Shown here: positions 54,196 to 63,513 of the stretch, piece after piece
Position numbering within the stretch: position 1 is the first letter of the stretch
How the letters are laid out: every line of letters starts with the position of its first letter
Assembly: GCF_000758755.1 (NCBI RefSeq)
Contig: NZ_JRMV01000274.1
Coordinates: 62,001 to 126,000, forward strand
DNA length: 64,000 nucleotides
Direction: 5' to 3'
Origin: Actinomyces sp. S6-Spd3
GTDB taxonomy: Bacteria > Actinomycetota > Actinomycetes > Actinomycetales > Actinomycetaceae
Program-made: the position numbers and the translations under genes
The notes under the pieces: generated by a model
Databases searched by the model: none
Told to the model about the DNA's origin: nothing
What the model saw: only the letters and a program-made list of their open reading frames with translations

Positions 54196-54594
54196 ATGAC
54201 AATGACTGATCCGATCGCAGACATGCTGACGCGTCTGCGTAACGCGAACCATGCGCGCCACGAGTCGGTTTCAATGCCGTACTCGAAGCTCAAGGCCGCA
54301 ATCGCGAAGATTCTCGTCGAGGAAGGCTACATCGCCTCCATCGACGTCGAGGATGCCAAGGTCGGCAAGACGCTCGTCATCACCCTCAAGTACGGCTCGC
54401 ACCGCGAGTCCGCCATCGAGGGCCTGCAGCGCGTTTCCAAGCCCGGTCTGCGCGTCTATGCCAAGTCCACCAACCTGCCCAAGGTCCGCGGCGGCCTCGG
54501 CGTGGCAATTCTGTCCACGTCTTCTGGCCTGCTCACCGACCGCCAGGCAGCCGAGAAGGGTGTGGGTGGGGAAGTCCTCGCCTACATCTGGTGA
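54196..54594 (+). CDS. rpsH: 30S ribosomal protein S8
   Basis: The 132-residue protein begins [20 protein letters not shown], the conserved N-terminus, and ends [20 protein letters not shown]-type. It binds helix 21 of 16S rRNA and in E. coli represses the spc operon. A 62-base gap separates it from rpsZ. Confidence 0.98.
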   Translation: MTMTDPIADMLTRLRNANHARHESVSMPYSKLKAAIAKILVEEGYIASIDVEDAKVGKTLVITLKYGSHRESAIEGLQRVSKPGLRVYAKSTNLPKVRGGLGVAILSTSSGLLTDRQAAEKGVGGEVLAYIW

Positions 54595-54609
54595 TGAGGA
54601 GGCTGAGTA

Positions 54610-55146
54610 ATGTCGCGTATTGGTAAGAATCCGATCGATATCCCCGCCGGCGTTGACGTCACCATCAATGGTGCAGACGTTACCGTCAAGGGCCCCAAGG
54701 GAACGCTGAGCCACGTTGTGGCTGAACCGATCAACGTCGCCATCGAGGGAAGCCAGGTCGTTGTGACCCGCCCCAGCGATGACCGCGTCGCGCGTTCGCT
54801 TCACGGCCTGACTCGCACCCTGATCGCTAACATGATCGAAGGTGTGACGAAGGGCTTCTCCAAGCAGCTCGAAATCGCCGGTACCGGTTACCGCGTTGTT
54901 GCCAAGGGCAAGGACCTTGAGTTCTCCCTCGGTTTCTCGCACACGGTCCTGGTCACCGCTCCCGAGGGCATCGAGTTCACCGTTGAGTCTCAGACGAAGT
55001 TCACCGTCGCAGGCATCGACAAGCAGCTCGTCGGAGAGACCGCCGCTCGCATCCGTAAGCTCAAGAAGCCTGAACCCTACAAGGGCAAGGGTATCCACTA
55101 CGTGGGCGAGACCATCCGTCGCAAGGTTGGAAAGGCTGGTAAGTGA
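54610..55146 (+). CDS. rplF: 50S ribosomal protein L6
   Basis: The 178-residue protein begins [17 protein letters not shown] and has the C-terminal signature [19 protein letters not shown]. Its stop overlaps the rplR start by one base. Confidence 0.98.
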   Translation: MSRIGKNPIDIPAGVDVTINGADVTVKGPKGTLSHVVAEPINVAIEGSQVVVTRPSDDRVARSLHGLTRTLIANMIEGVTKGFSKQLEIAGTGYRVVAKGKDLEFSLGFSHTVLVTAPEGIEFTVESQTKFTVAGIDKQLVGETAARIRKLKKPEPYKGKGIHYVGETIRRKVGKAGK

Positions 55147-55517
55147 TGGCGTACACAGTCAAGGGCAAGGGCAAGTTCGTCGCTCGCAAGCGTCGTCACC
55201 TGCGCCTGCGCAAGAAGGTTCAGGGCACCCCTGCGCGTCCGCGTTTGGTTGTCACCCGTTCGAACCGCCATATGGTCGCACAGATTGTGGACGATACCAT
55301 CGGTCACACTCTGGTCTCCGCTTCGACCAAGGAAGCTGCACTCGTTGCCGCTGAAGGTACGAAGAAGGACAAGGCCTACCAGGTCGGCACTCTCATTGCA
55401 GAGCGCGCAAAGGCCGCAGGCATCACCGCTGTGGTCTTCGACCGCGGTGGCAATAAGTACCACGGCCGCGTTGCGGCAGTCGCAGAAGCCGCCCGTGAGG
55501 GCGGACTTGAGCTGTGA
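55146..55517 (+). CDS. rplR: 50S ribosomal protein L18
   Basis: The 123-residue 5S rRNA-binding protein contains [21 protein letters not shown] and ends [16 protein letters not shown] 55146 is coupled to rplF; GTG 55143 in the same frame is less likely. Confidence 0.97.
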   Translation: MAYTVKGKGKFVARKRRHLRLRKKVQGTPARPRLVVTRSNRHMVAQIVDDTIGHTLVSASTKEAALVAAEGTKKDKAYQVGTLIAERAKAAGITAVVFDRGGNKYHGRVAAVAEAAREGGLEL

Positions 55518-55546
55518 CTGAGGCTCGAGGAAAGGGAGATCAACTG

Positions 55547-56239
55547 ATGGCTGCATCGCAGCGAAGCAGGAACGGTCAGGAAGGCGCCGAGCGCTCAGGC
55601 GACGGCGAACGCCGTGACCGTCGCTCCGGTCGCGAGAACCGCGACGCTCGTCGGGGCGAAAACAAAGATCAGTACATCGAGCGTGTTGTCACCATCAACC
55701 GCGTGTCCAAGGTTGTGAAGGGTGGACGTCGTTTCTCCTTCACCGCTCTGGTTGTCGTCGGTGACGGTGAAGGCACCGTCGGTATCGGCTACGGAAAGGC
55801 CAAGGAAGTTCCCCAGGCTATTTCCAAGGGTGTTGAGGAAGCGAAGAAGAACTTCTTCCGCGTCCCCATGATCCGCCGTACCATCACTCACGTTGTTCAG
55901 GGCCGCGACGCGGCCGGCGAGGTTCTGCTTCGTCCGGCAGCCCCCGGTACCGGCGTTATCGCCGGCGGCCCCGTCCGTGCAGTCCTCGAGGCTGCAGGCG
56001 TCCACGACGTGTTGACGAAGTCGCTCGGTTCTGACAACGCAATCAACATTGTTCATGCAACTGTTGCCGCACTGAAGCTTCTGGAACAGCCCGAAGCAGT
56101 CGCAGCTCGCCGCGGTCTTCCGCTCGAGCGCGTTGCTCCGGCCTCGATGCTCCGTGCACGCGCAGAAGGCGAAGCTGAGAAGCGCGCTGCCGCAGAGGCA
56201 AGCGAAGCTGACAAGGCTGCAGCGGGGGTGACTGAGTGA
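55547..56239 (+). CDS. rpsE: 30S ribosomal protein S5
   Basis: The 230-residue protein has the dsRNA-binding-like domain ([20 protein letters not shown]) and [20 protein letters not shown]-type core. The N-terminal 45 residues and the Ala/Glu-rich tail are extensions usual in actinobacteria. ATG 55547 is chosen because AAAGGGAG lies nine bases upstream; the frame is also open from GTG 55514, which overlaps rplR. Confidence 0.96.
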   Translation: MAASQRSRNGQEGAERSGDGERRDRRSGRENRDARRGENKDQYIERVVTINRVSKVVKGGRRFSFTALVVVGDGEGTVGIGYGKAKEVPQAISKGVEEAKKNFFRVPMIRRTITHVVQGRDAAGEVLLRPAAPGTGVIAGGPVRAVLEAAGVHDVLTKSLGSDNAINIVHATVAALKLLEQPEAVAARRGLPLERVAPASMLRARAEGEAEKRAAAEASEADKAAAGVTE

Positions 56240-56421
56240 TGGCAAATCTGAAGATCACACAGGTCAAGTCCTCCATCGGCGCCAAGCAGAACATGAAGGA
56301 CACACTGCGCACCCTCGGGCTGCGCAAGATCGGCCAGAGCGTCGTTCGTGAGGATTCGGAAACCGTTCGCGGTGCGATCCACACGGTGCGTCACCTGGTT
56401 ACTGTTGAGGAGGTCGACTGA
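56239..56421 (+). CDS. rpmD: 50S ribosomal protein L30
   Basis: The 60-residue protein has the bacterial L30 pattern ([20 protein letters not shown], then [12 protein letters not shown]). It is coupled to rpsE (TGATG). Confidence 0.97.
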   Translation: MANLKITQVKSSIGAKQNMKDTLRTLGLRKIGQSVVREDSETVRGAIHTVRHLVTVEEVD

Positions 56422-56423
56422 CC

Positions 56424-56903
56424 ATGGCGGACTCCACGAAGAACACCGGTGAAGAGCAGGTGCGCGTCGTTCGACTGCACCACCTGCGTCCCGCCGCTGG
56501 TGCAAAGACCGCGAAGACCCGCGTTGGCCGCGGTGAAGGTTCAAAGGGTAAGACCGCTGGACGTGGTACCAAGGGCACCAAGGCCCGTTACCAGGTTCCC
56601 GCAGGCTTCGAGGGTGGACAGATGCCCATCCACATGCGCCTTCCCAAGCTGCGTGGTTTCAAGAACCCCTTCCGCGTTGAGTACCAGGTCGTCAACGTTG
56701 GTCGTCTGCAGGAGCTTTTCCCCGAAGGTGGAAAGGTGACTGTCGAGGATCTCGTTGCACGCAATGCGGTGCGCGACGGTTGGGCAGTTAAGGTGCTGGG
56801 CACCGGCGAGCTCACTGTTAAGCTCGAGGTTGAGGTCGACTCTTGGTCGGCTTCTGCAGAAGCAAAGATTACTGCTGCTGGCGGATCCATCAAGACCCGC
56901 TGA
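56424..56903 (+). CDS. rplO: 50S ribosomal protein L15
   Basis: The 159-residue protein has the Gly-rich core ([20 protein letters not shown]) and the signature near the end ([20 protein letters not shown]). The N-terminus is about 10 residues longer than usual. Last gene before a terminator. Confidence 0.97.
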   Translation: MADSTKNTGEEQVRVVRLHHLRPAAGAKTAKTRVGRGEGSKGKTAGRGTKGTKARYQVPAGFEGGQMPIHMRLPKLRGFKNPFRVEYQVVNVGRLQELFPEGGKVTVEDLVARNAVRDGWAVKVLGTGELTVKLEVEVDSWSASAEAKITAAGGSIKTR

Positions 56904-56915
56904 CCAGTGATTGCC

Positions 56916-56946
56916 ACGGGGTGGCTCGGTTTCCGGGCCACCCCGT
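56916..56946 (+). terminator. Terminator hairpin after rplO
   Basis: A 10-bp perfect stem (ACGGGGTGGC at 56916-56925, complement at 56937-56946) is followed by TCCGCTTTCTC. It splits the S10-spc cluster from secY. Confidence 0.75.
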
Positions 56947-57049
56947 TCCGCTTTCTCATCAACAGGGCCTAATCCCCGCAAGCAGCATTGTGTGCATAGG
57001 GGAGAGGGCCTTTACCCATCTCACAGTTTCCCAAGTTTGCTACTTTTAA

Positions 57050-57080
57050 TTCACAGAATCAGTGTTATTTCAGGTAGGCT
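57050..57080 (+). promoter_or_regulatory. Candidate secY promoter
   Basis: TTCACA (57050-57055) and TAGGCT (57075-57080) are 19 bases apart. The same TAGGCT hexamer occurs before infA and tuf. A promoter is needed here because rplO is followed by a terminator. Confidence 0.45.
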
Positions 57081-57135
57081 TTTGGGAGTCCTGCGATCTG
57101 TGGATCGCATTTATTCCATTTACTAGGAGGAAGCC

Positions 57136-58428
57136 TTGCTCAGTGCGTTCGCGCAGGCATTCCGTACCCCAGATCTTCGACGGAAGCTTCTTTTCTCGCT
57201 GTTCATTATGGCGATGTTCCGTCTTGGATCTTTTATCCCAACTCCGGGCGTTGACTCGCAGGCAGTTGCGAAGTGTCTAGCTCAGCAAAATGACGCCTCG
57301 CTTCTGGACCTCGTCAACCTATTCTCCGGTGGGGCGCTCCTCCAGTTGTCTGTCTTCGCGTTGGGCATCATGCCCTACATCACCGCGTCGATTATTATCC
57401 AGCTTCTTCGCGTCGTGATTCCGCGCTTCGATGACCTCCACAAGGAAGGTCAGACAGGCCAGGCAAAGCTCACGCAGTACACGCGTTACCTGACAATCTT
57501 CCTGGGTATTCTCCAGTCGACGACGATGATCTCGCTGGCCCGCTCCGGCAACCTTTTCGCCGGATGCTCTGAGAAGGTCATCCCCTCGAACTCCGTGTGG
57601 ACTTTCCTCCTCATGATGATCGTGATGACGGCCGGTACCGGCGTCATCATGTGGCTGGGTGAATTGATCACCGAGCGCGGCATCGGTAACGGTATGTCCC
57701 TCTTGATCTTCACCTCAATCACCGCGCGTATGCCCGCGCAGCTTCTGACCATCGGCCAGGGCGGTAAGTGGGGAGCGGTCTTCGCGATCCTCGGCCTCAT
57801 GCTTGTCGTCTCAATTGTGGTCGTCTATCTCGAGCAGGCTCAGCGCCGAATTCCGGTTCAGTACGCAAAGCGCATGATCGGCCGGCGCCAGTACGGTGGA
57901 ACCACCACCTATATCCCGCTCAAGATCAACATGTCCGGCGTTATCCCGGTCATCTTCGCGTCATCTCTTCTTGCATTCCCCCCGATGCTTGCTCAGTTTG
58001 GCCGCCAGGACTCCAAGTGGGTCCAATGGATCAGTGCCAACTTCCATCAGGACGCGTGGCCCTACTTGACCACCTACGCCCTGCTCACGCTCTTCTTCAC
58101 CTTCTTCTACACCGCGATCACTTTCGATCCCGATGAAGTAGCGGACAACATGAAGCGCTACGGCGGCTTTATTCCCGGCTATCGTGCCGGCCGTCCGACG
58201 GCTGAATATCTGCGCTACGTGATCAACCGAATCACCACCGCCGGTGCTCTCTACTTGGTCACTGTCGCATTGATCCCGTCGTTGGCGATCATCCCGCTGC
58301 ATATTTCTCAAGGACAAATGCCCTTCGGTGGCACGACCCTTCTGATTATCATCGGTGTCGGCCTGCAGACGGTGAAGGAAATTAATACACAGCTTCAACA
58401 GCACCACTACGAAGGATTCTTGCGATGA
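57136..58428 (+). CDS. secY: Preprotein translocase subunit SecY
   Basis: The 430-residue channel protein has ten predicted membrane helices; typical marks are RLGSFIPTPGVD in the first loop, the plug-helix region, GNGMSLLIF and GGTTYIPLKINMSGVIPVIF. The start is TTG 57136 with AGGAGG six bases upstream. Its stop overlaps the adk start by four bases. Confidence 0.97.
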   Translation: MLSAFAQAFRTPDLRRKLLFSLFIMAMFRLGSFIPTPGVDSQAVAKCLAQQNDASLLDLVNLFSGGALLQLSVFALGIMPYITASIIIQLLRVVIPRFDDLHKEGQTGQAKLTQYTRYLTIFLGILQSTTMISLARSGNLFAGCSEKVIPSNSVWTFLLMMIVMTAGTGVIMWLGELITERGIGNGMSLLIFTSITARMPAQLLTIGQGGKWGAVFAILGLMLVVSIVVVYLEQAQRRIPVQYAKRMIGRRQYGGTTTYIPLKINMSGVIPVIFASSLLAFPPMLAQFGRQDSKWVQWISANFHQDAWPYLTTYALLTLFFTFFYTAITFDPDEVADNMKRYGGFIPGYRAGRPTAEYLRYVINRITTAGALYLVTVALIPSLAIIPLHISQGQMPFGGTTLLIIIGVGLQTVKEINTQLQQHHYEGFLR

Positions 58429-59000
58429 CCGCTATCGTTCTCCTCGGCCCTCCCGGAGCGGGCAAGGGCACACAGGCAGCACGTATCGCCGAGCGTTTGG
58501 GTATTCCCGCGATCTCGACCGGAGAGATTTTCCGCGCCAATATGTCCGAGGGCACCGAGCTGGGCAAGCGTGCCAAGGAGTACATGGAACGCGGAGAGTT
58601 CGTTCCCGACTCTGTCACGAACCCCATGGTGAAGGTTCGCCTCGCGGCACCCGACACCGCAAATGGTTTCCTTCTTGACGGCTACCCGCGCACGCTCGAG
58701 CAAGCGCATGTCCTACGCGATATGCTCGCTGAGCTCGGAGTCAGCCTCGACGTCGTCCTCGAAATTCAGGTCGACGAAGACGAGGTTGTTGCTCGCATGC
58801 TCAAGCGCGCGACCGAGCAGAACCGCGCGGATGACACCGAACCCGTGATCCGCCACCGCCTCGAGATCTACCATGAACTGACCGAGCCCATGGCCACCTA
58901 CTACGCAGACCAGGATCTGCTTCAGGCAATCGATGGTCGCGGAACGATTGACGAAGTCAGCGAACGCATCTTCGCAGTCTTGGACGGTCTCAATAACTAA
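58425..59000 (+). CDS. adk: Adenylate kinase
   Basis: The 191-residue enzyme converts AMP and ATP to two ADP. P-loop GPPGAGKGTQA at residues 7-17, AMP site with STGEIFRANM, and DGYPRTLEQA are present. The LID is the short form without zinc cysteines. Overlaps secY (ATGA), the usual arrangement. Confidence 0.98.
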   Translation: MTAIVLLGPPGAGKGTQAARIAERLGIPAISTGEIFRANMSEGTELGKRAKEYMERGEFVPDSVTNPMVKVRLAAPDTANGFLLDGYPRTLEQAHVLRDMLAELGVSLDVVLEIQVDEDEVVARMLKRATEQNRADDTEPVIRHRLEIYHELTEPMATYYADQDLLQAIDGRGTIDEVSERIFAVLDGLNN

Positions 59001-59042
59001 AGCATTGCGTACATGGCGCTCGATGTGGCGTTGACGCAAAAC

Positions 59043-59080
59043 TGGGGCGCGGTGGCAAACGACCATCGCGCCCCATAATT
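59043..59080 (+). terminator. Terminator-like hairpin between adk and map
   Basis: A 13-bp stem with one G-T pair (TGGGGCGCGGTGG at 59043-59055, partner at 59063-59075) is followed by TAATTTTTA. It ends only about 20 bases before the map start, so it is either the secY-adk terminator or an attenuator for map. Confidence 0.7.
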
Positions 59081-59099
59081 TTTATCTGAAGGAAACAGC

Positions 59100-60080
59100 A
59101 TGTCTCGCATTGAATACAAAACTCGCGACCAGATGAAGTGGATGCGTGAGTCTGGACTTGTCGTCGCAGAAATTCACCGCAGCCTGCGTGAAGCAGCACG
59201 CCCTGGTATCACGACTGCTGAACTTGATGAAGTGAGTGCCGACGCGATCCGCCGCTGTGGTGCTCGTTCGAATTTCCTCAACTACTACGGTTATCCCGCC
59301 ACCGTATGTATTTCCCCCAATGACGTTATCGTCCATGGCATCCCAGGAAAGTACAAGCTTGCCGCCGGTGACATCGTGAGCTTTGACTGTGGCGCATGGC
59401 TCGAGCGCTCTGGCCAGCAGTGGCACGGTGACGCTGCCTTCACCTTGGTCATTGGCGACGAATTCACGAGCGACGAGGACTTTGCCGCCACTTGGGTGCG
59501 CCGCCACCAAGGCCCCGGAGCAGGCAAGCGCTGGGGTAGCGCACTTCCTGCAGCAGGTGCGTCCTCGCCGGCCGAGGCCTCGGCAGTGGTATCGAAGCAG
59601 GGGAGCGTCGCGCGCAGGCGTGAGCTGGACCTGGTGACGCGCGAGGCTTTGTGGGCCGCGCTTGCTTCCGTCGCGCACGGTAGGCGTGTAAGCGCGATCG
59701 GCGAGGCCGTGGAGCGCGTCGTTGCTGAACGCGCGGAAGACTTGGGCTGGGAAGCGGGAATCATTGAGGACTTCACGGGGCACGGCATCGGAACAAAGAT
59801 GCATCAGGACCCGGAGGTCCTGAACTATCGCGTGCGCGGGCTCATGCCGAAATTGCGTCCGGGAATGGTGCTTGCTGTGGAACCGATGCTGACGACCGGT
59901 GATATTGAGACGCTGACAGAAAACGATGACTGGACCGTGCGTTCGGTTGACGGTTCGGATGCCGCTCAGTGGGAGCATACCGTGGCGATCCTCGACGATG
60001 GCATCAGTATTCTCAGTGCGATCGATGGGGGAGTGGCTGGCTTAGCGCCCTTCGGCGTGACCCCGGTCAGCCTCGACTGA
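59100..60080 (+). CDS. map: Methionine aminopeptidase type I with an internal insertion
   Basis: The 326-residue protein removes N-terminal Met from nascent proteins. Metal and catalytic residues are complete: H79, D96, D111, H228 (TGHGIG), E261 (VEPML) and E292 (WEHTVAI). The segment between D111 and H228 is about 54 residues longer than in E. coli Map. The extra part (about 122-174) is basic and Ala/Pro-rich (RRHQGPGAGKRWGSALPAAG) and looks like a loop. GAAGGAAAC precedes ATG 59100. Confidence 0.95.
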   Translation: MSRIEYKTRDQMKWMRESGLVVAEIHRSLREAARPGITTAELDEVSADAIRRCGARSNFLNYYGYPATVCISPNDVIVHGIPGKYKLAAGDIVSFDCGAWLERSGQQWHGDAAFTLVIGDEFTSDEDFAATWVRRHQGPGAGKRWGSALPAAGASSPAEASAVVSKQGSVARRRELDLVTREALWAALASVAHGRRVSAIGEAVERVVAERAEDLGWEAGIIEDFTGHGIGTKMHQDPEVLNYRVRGLMPKLRPGMVLAVEPMLTTGDIETLTENDDWTVRSVDGSDAAQWEHTVAILDDGISILSAIDGGVAGLAPFGVTPVSLD

Positions 60081-60114
60081 CATTAAGCGTGAGGCGATAG
60101 ACATTGTCTCCGGC

Positions 60115-60144
60115 TTTTCAAGAGGGCCTCAAATAGCGTAGGCT
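60115..60144 (+). promoter_or_regulatory. Candidate promoter of the infA-rplQ unit
   Basis: TTTTCA (60115-60120) and TAGGCT (60139-60144) are 18 bases apart, 108 bases before infA. A short GCGGCC-TGT-GGCCGC hairpin lies in the leader near 60200-60215. Confidence 0.45.
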
Positions 60145-60251
60145 CGACCCTTGGACGTGTCTTTGGGATCAGTATGCCTGTTTTCAAAGACCATCCCGAG
60201 CGGCCTGTGGCCGCCCGATTCCGAAAAAGTAGTAGAGGATAGACGGAGGAT

Positions 60252-60473
60252 ATGGCGAAGAAGGACGGCGTCATCGAAATCGAAGGCACGGTTGTCGAAG
60301 CCTTGCCGAATGCGATGTTCCGCGTGGAATTGAGCAATGGACACATCGTGCTTGGCCACATTGCCGGCAAGATGCGTCAGCACTACATCCGCATTCTGCC
60401 CGAGGACCGTGTGGTCGTCGAGCTGAGCCCCTACGACCTCTCCCGAGGCCGCATCGTCTACCGCTACAAGTGA
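60252..60473 (+). CDS. infA: Translation initiation factor IF-1
   Basis: The 73-residue OB-fold protein begins [20 protein letters not shown] and ends [12 protein letters not shown], a near-perfect match to the family. It blocks the A site during initiation. CGGAGG lies six bases before the ATG. Confidence 0.98.
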   Translation: MAKKDGVIEIEGTVVEALPNAMFRVELSNGHIVLGHIAGKMRQHYIRILPEDRVVVELSPYDLSRGRIVYRYK

Positions 60474-60516
60474 ACAAACCGACACAAGCTACCCGCGGGT
60501 AGCGGAGGTACACACC

Positions 60517-60630
60517 ATGAAGGTCAAGCCGAGTGTCAAGAAGATCTGTGACAAGTGCAAGGTGATTCGTCGCCACGGCAACGTCATGGTCATCTGTGAC
60601 AACCCCAGGCACAAGCAGCGTCAGGGCTGA
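60517..60630 (+). CDS. rpmJ: 50S ribosomal protein L36, zinc-binding type
   Basis: The 37-residue protein reads [20 protein letters not shown] at the start and ends NPRHKQRQG. Cys11, Cys14, Cys27 and His32 form the zinc ribbon. GCGGAGG lies upstream of ATG 60517. Confidence 0.97.
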   Translation: MKVKPSVKKICDKCKVIRRHGNVMVICDNPRHKQRQG

Positions 60631-60771
60631 TCCCTCGCTGTGAAAACGCCGGAGCAATCCGGCAGCATCATTCCACACGCGCTTGCGCGACCCTCGGTTC
60701 GGAGGCCGGGGCCGGGTGGCTCACCCGGGAGGAGTGGTGACGACCTCCGATGAACAATTTGGAGCATAAAC

Positions 60772-61146
60772 ATGGCACGTATTGCCGGCGTCGACCTCCC
60801 TCGCGAAAAGCGTATGGAGATCGCGCTCACGTACATCTATGGAGTTGGACGCACCCGCGCCAAGGAGACCCTCGAGGCCACCGGCGTGAGCCCCGATCTT
60901 CGCGTGAAGGATGCTACCGAGGAAGACCTCGTCAAGCTGCGCGAATACATCGAGAACACCTTTAAGGTGGAAGGCGATCTGCGTCGTGAGGTTCAGGCAG
61001 ATATCCGTCGCAAGATTGAGATCGGATCCTACCAGGGACTTCGTCACCGTCGTGGCCTGCCGGTCCACGGTCAGCGCACCAAGACCAATGCGCGTACCCG
61101 CAAGGGCCCCAAGCGCACCGTTGCAGGTAAGAAGAAGGCTAAGTAA
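60772..61146 (+). CDS. rpsM: 30S ribosomal protein S13
   Basis: The 124-residue protein of the 30S head begins [20 protein letters not shown] and ends in the basic tail [11 protein letters not shown]. It contacts the P-site tRNA. The 141-base spacer from rpmJ holds small hairpins (CCGGA/TCCGG and CGGGT/ACCCG). Confidence 0.98.
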   Translation: MARIAGVDLPREKRMEIALTYIYGVGRTRAKETLEATGVSPDLRVKDATEEDLVKLREYIENTFKVEGDLRREVQADIRRKIEIGSYQGLRHRRGLPVHGQRTKTNARTRKGPKRTVAGKKKAK

Positions 61147-61201
61147 AGCCACTCAGTCCTGTGTGGACTGATACAACACGACTTCGAAGGAACTGAAAGT
61201 A

Positions 61202-61609
61202 ATGGCTGCAAAGACCACTCGTTCCGGCGCTGGACGCAAGCCGCGCCGCCGGATTTCAAAGAACGTTACTCACGGACACGCGTACATCAAGTCGACGTTC
61301 AACAACACTATCGTTTCTATCACTGACCCCACCGGTGCAGTGATCTCCTGGGCCTCTTCCGGTCAGGTGGGCTTCAAGGGTTCGCGTAAGTCGACCCCCT
61401 TCGCTGCTCAGCTTGCCGCCGAGGCTGCCGCGCGTCGCGCTCAGGAGCACGGCATGAAGAAGGTCGACGTCTTCGTGAAGGGTCCCGGCTCCGGCCGTGA
61501 GACCGCGATCCGCTCGCTGCAGGCTGCTGGCCTGGAAGTTGGCTCGATCCAGGACGTGACGCCCCAGGCATTCAACGGCGCTCGTCCCCCGAAGCGTCGT
61601 CGCGTCTGA
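61202..61609 (+). CDS. rpsK: 30S ribosomal protein S11
   Basis: The 135-residue platform protein contains [20 protein letters not shown] and ends [16 protein letters not shown]. rpsD, which follows rpsK in many bacteria, is absent here; rpoA comes next. Confidence 0.98.
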   Translation: MAAKTTRSGAGRKPRRRISKNVTHGHAYIKSTFNNTIVSITDPTGAVISWASSGQVGFKGSRKSTPFAAQLAAEAAARRAQEHGMKKVDVFVKGPGSGRETAIRSLQAAGLEVGSIQDVTPQAFNGARPPKRRRV

Positions 61610-61760
61610 GCCCCGGAGGGTGGAAATCCGACGGAAATCCACCCCCCACGTCTGGGCGGGATCACAAAAGAATCCGTGGCCTCGTCCTTACCTTTTTCCC
61701 CGCAATGCGGGACCCCTATCCGGCGTCATATGGCGGGCGCCGGGAAGAAAGGACTAAGAC

Positions 61761-62759
61761 GTGCTCATTGCAGAGCGACCCATCCTGACCGAAGAGAAGG
61801 TCAGCGAACTGCGCTCCCGTTTCATCCTGGAGCCCCTTGAGCCCGGTTTCGGCTACACGCTGGGTAACTCCCTGCGCCGAACCCTGCTCTCGTCGATCCC
61901 CGGCGCTGCTGTGACCTCCATCCGCATTGATGGAGTGCCTCACGAGTTCCGCACGATCGAGGGCGTGAAGGAAGACGTCGCCGAGATCATCCTGAACATC
62001 AAGCAGATCGTTCTCTCCTCCGAGAATGACGAGCCTGTTGTCATGTACCTGCGCAAGGCAGGCCCGGGAGAGGTCGTCGCAGGGGATATCACCCCTCCGG
62101 CCGGCGTTGAGATTCACAACCCCGATCTGCACCTGGCAACCCTGAATGAGAAGGGCAAGCTGGAGATCGAGCTGACTGTTGAGCGTGGCCGCGGCTACGT
62201 TTCGGCAGCTCAGAACAAGGATCCTCAGGCTGAGATTTCCCGCATCCCGATCGATTCGATCTACTCGCCCGTTGTCAAGGTGACCTACAAGGTCGAGGCA
62301 ACGCGTGTTGAGCAGCGCACCGACTTCGATCGCCTGATCATCGATGTCGAAACCAAGCCGGCAATCACCCCGCGTGACGCCGTTGCCTCCGCTGGCAAGA
62401 CCTTGGTTGAGCTCTTTGGTCTGATGCGCGAACTGAACGAGGAAGCCGAAGGCATTGAAGTTGGTCCCTCGACCACCGATGCCACTCTCGCTGCCGACCT
62501 CGCGCTGCCCATTGAGAACCTCGGCCTGCAGTCGCGTTCCTACAACGCCCTGCGTCGCCGCGGAATCCTCACTGTTGGCGAGCTCGTGGCTCACTCCGAG
62601 GCGGATCTGCTTGACATTCGCAACTTCGGAACGAAGTCGATTGAAGAAATCAAGGAAGCTCTTGCAACCCTTGGTATGACCCTGAAGGATTCCGTCCTGC
62701 CCTCCGGTGAGGTCAGCGAATCCGGGTCTATCCACTTCAGCGACGACCAGTCCATCTGA
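61761..62759 (+). CDS. rpoA: RNA polymerase alpha subunit
   Basis: The 332-residue protein has the assembly domain ([20 protein letters not shown]) and the C-terminal DNA-binding domain ([20 protein letters not shown], then [14 protein letters not shown]). Start GTG 61761 with AAGGACTAAGAC upstream. It is placed between rpsK and rplQ as usual. Confidence 0.98.
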   Translation: MLIAERPILTEEKVSELRSRFILEPLEPGFGYTLGNSLRRTLLSSIPGAAVTSIRIDGVPHEFRTIEGVKEDVAEIILNIKQIVLSSENDEPVVMYLRKAGPGEVVAGDITPPAGVEIHNPDLHLATLNEKGKLEIELTVERGRGYVSAAQNKDPQAEISRIPIDSIYSPVVKVTYKVEATRVEQRTDFDRLIIDVETKPAITPRDAVASAGKTLVELFGLMRELNEEAEGIEVGPSTTDATLAADLALPIENLGLQSRSYNALRRRGILTVGELVAHSEADLLDIRNFGTKSIEEIKEALATLGMTLKDSVLPSGEVSESGSIHFSDDQSI

Positions 62760-62800
62760 CATGCTGCGTCCGGTGGACGCATAAATTCCTAGGAGACAAA

Positions 62801-63382
62801 ATGCCCACCCCCAAGAAGGGTGCTCGTCTGGGCGGAAGCCCGGCACACCAGAAGCTGATCCTCAAGAACCTCGCGACTCAGCTCATTGAACACCGCTCTC
62901 TGACCACGACCGAGGCCAAGGCTAAGGCCCTGCGCCCCTTCGTTGAGAAGCTCGTGACCAAGGCAAAGCGTGGCGACATCCACGCTCGCCGTACCGTTGC
63001 ACGCGTCATCACCGACCGCGATGCGCTCTACACCCTGTTCGACGTCATTGCTCCTGCTCTTGACCCCGAGCGTAAGGGCGGCTACACCCGTCTGACCCGC
63101 CTGGGCAACCGCAAGGGCGACAATGCCCCCATGATGCAGATTGAGTTCTGCATGGAGGCCGTCGAGAAGAAGGCAGTCGTGAAGTCTGCTGAGAAGGCTG
63201 CCGAAAAGGCCGCTGCTGCTGAAGTTGCAGCAGAAGCTGAGGAAGCCGCAGAAGCAGCAGCAGAGCGCGCCGAAGAGGCTCGTGAAGAAGGTGACCTCGC
63301 CAAGGCTAACGAGGCTGAAGAAATCGCAGCCGAGGCCGGCGAAGAAGCTGACGCCGCCGAGCAGGTCGAAGAAGAGAAGTGA
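62801..63382 (+). CDS. rplQ: 50S ribosomal protein L17 with acidic C-terminal extension
   Basis: The first 125 residues are a normal L17 ([20 protein letters not shown], then [20 protein letters not shown]). The last 68 residues are an Ala/Glu-rich, probably helical or disordered tail (ESA-, EEA- and EAAA-type repeats). Actinobacterial L17 proteins often carry such tails, but this one is long. Last gene of the alpha operon. Confidence 0.97.
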   Translation: MPTPKKGARLGGSPAHQKLILKNLATQLIEHRSLTTTEAKAKALRPFVEKLVTKAKRGDIHARRTVARVITDRDALYTLFDVIAPALDPERKGGYTRLTRLGNRKGDNAPMMQIEFCMEAVEKKAVVKSAEKAAEKAAAAEVAAEAEEAAEAAAERAEEAREEGDLAKANEAEEIAAEAGEEADAAEQVEEEK

Positions 63383-63406
63383 CCACGCTCGCGTAAGCGA
63401 CTTTTC

Positions 63407-63440
63407 AGGGCCGGGCACCACAACTGTGGTGCCCGGCCCT
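63407..63440 (+). terminator. Terminator hairpin after rplQ
   Basis: A 16-bp self-complementary stem (AGGGCCGGGCACCACA at 63407-63422, complement at 63425-63440) closes the alpha operon. It is followed by TGTGCTATG, with no T run. Confidence 0.75.
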
Positions 63441-63513
63441 TGTGCTATGCCTATTTCCCCTGTATTTCTTGCCTCTTCAGGATGAAAATCGGTGGTGGCT
63501 GTAGCCTGTACGT

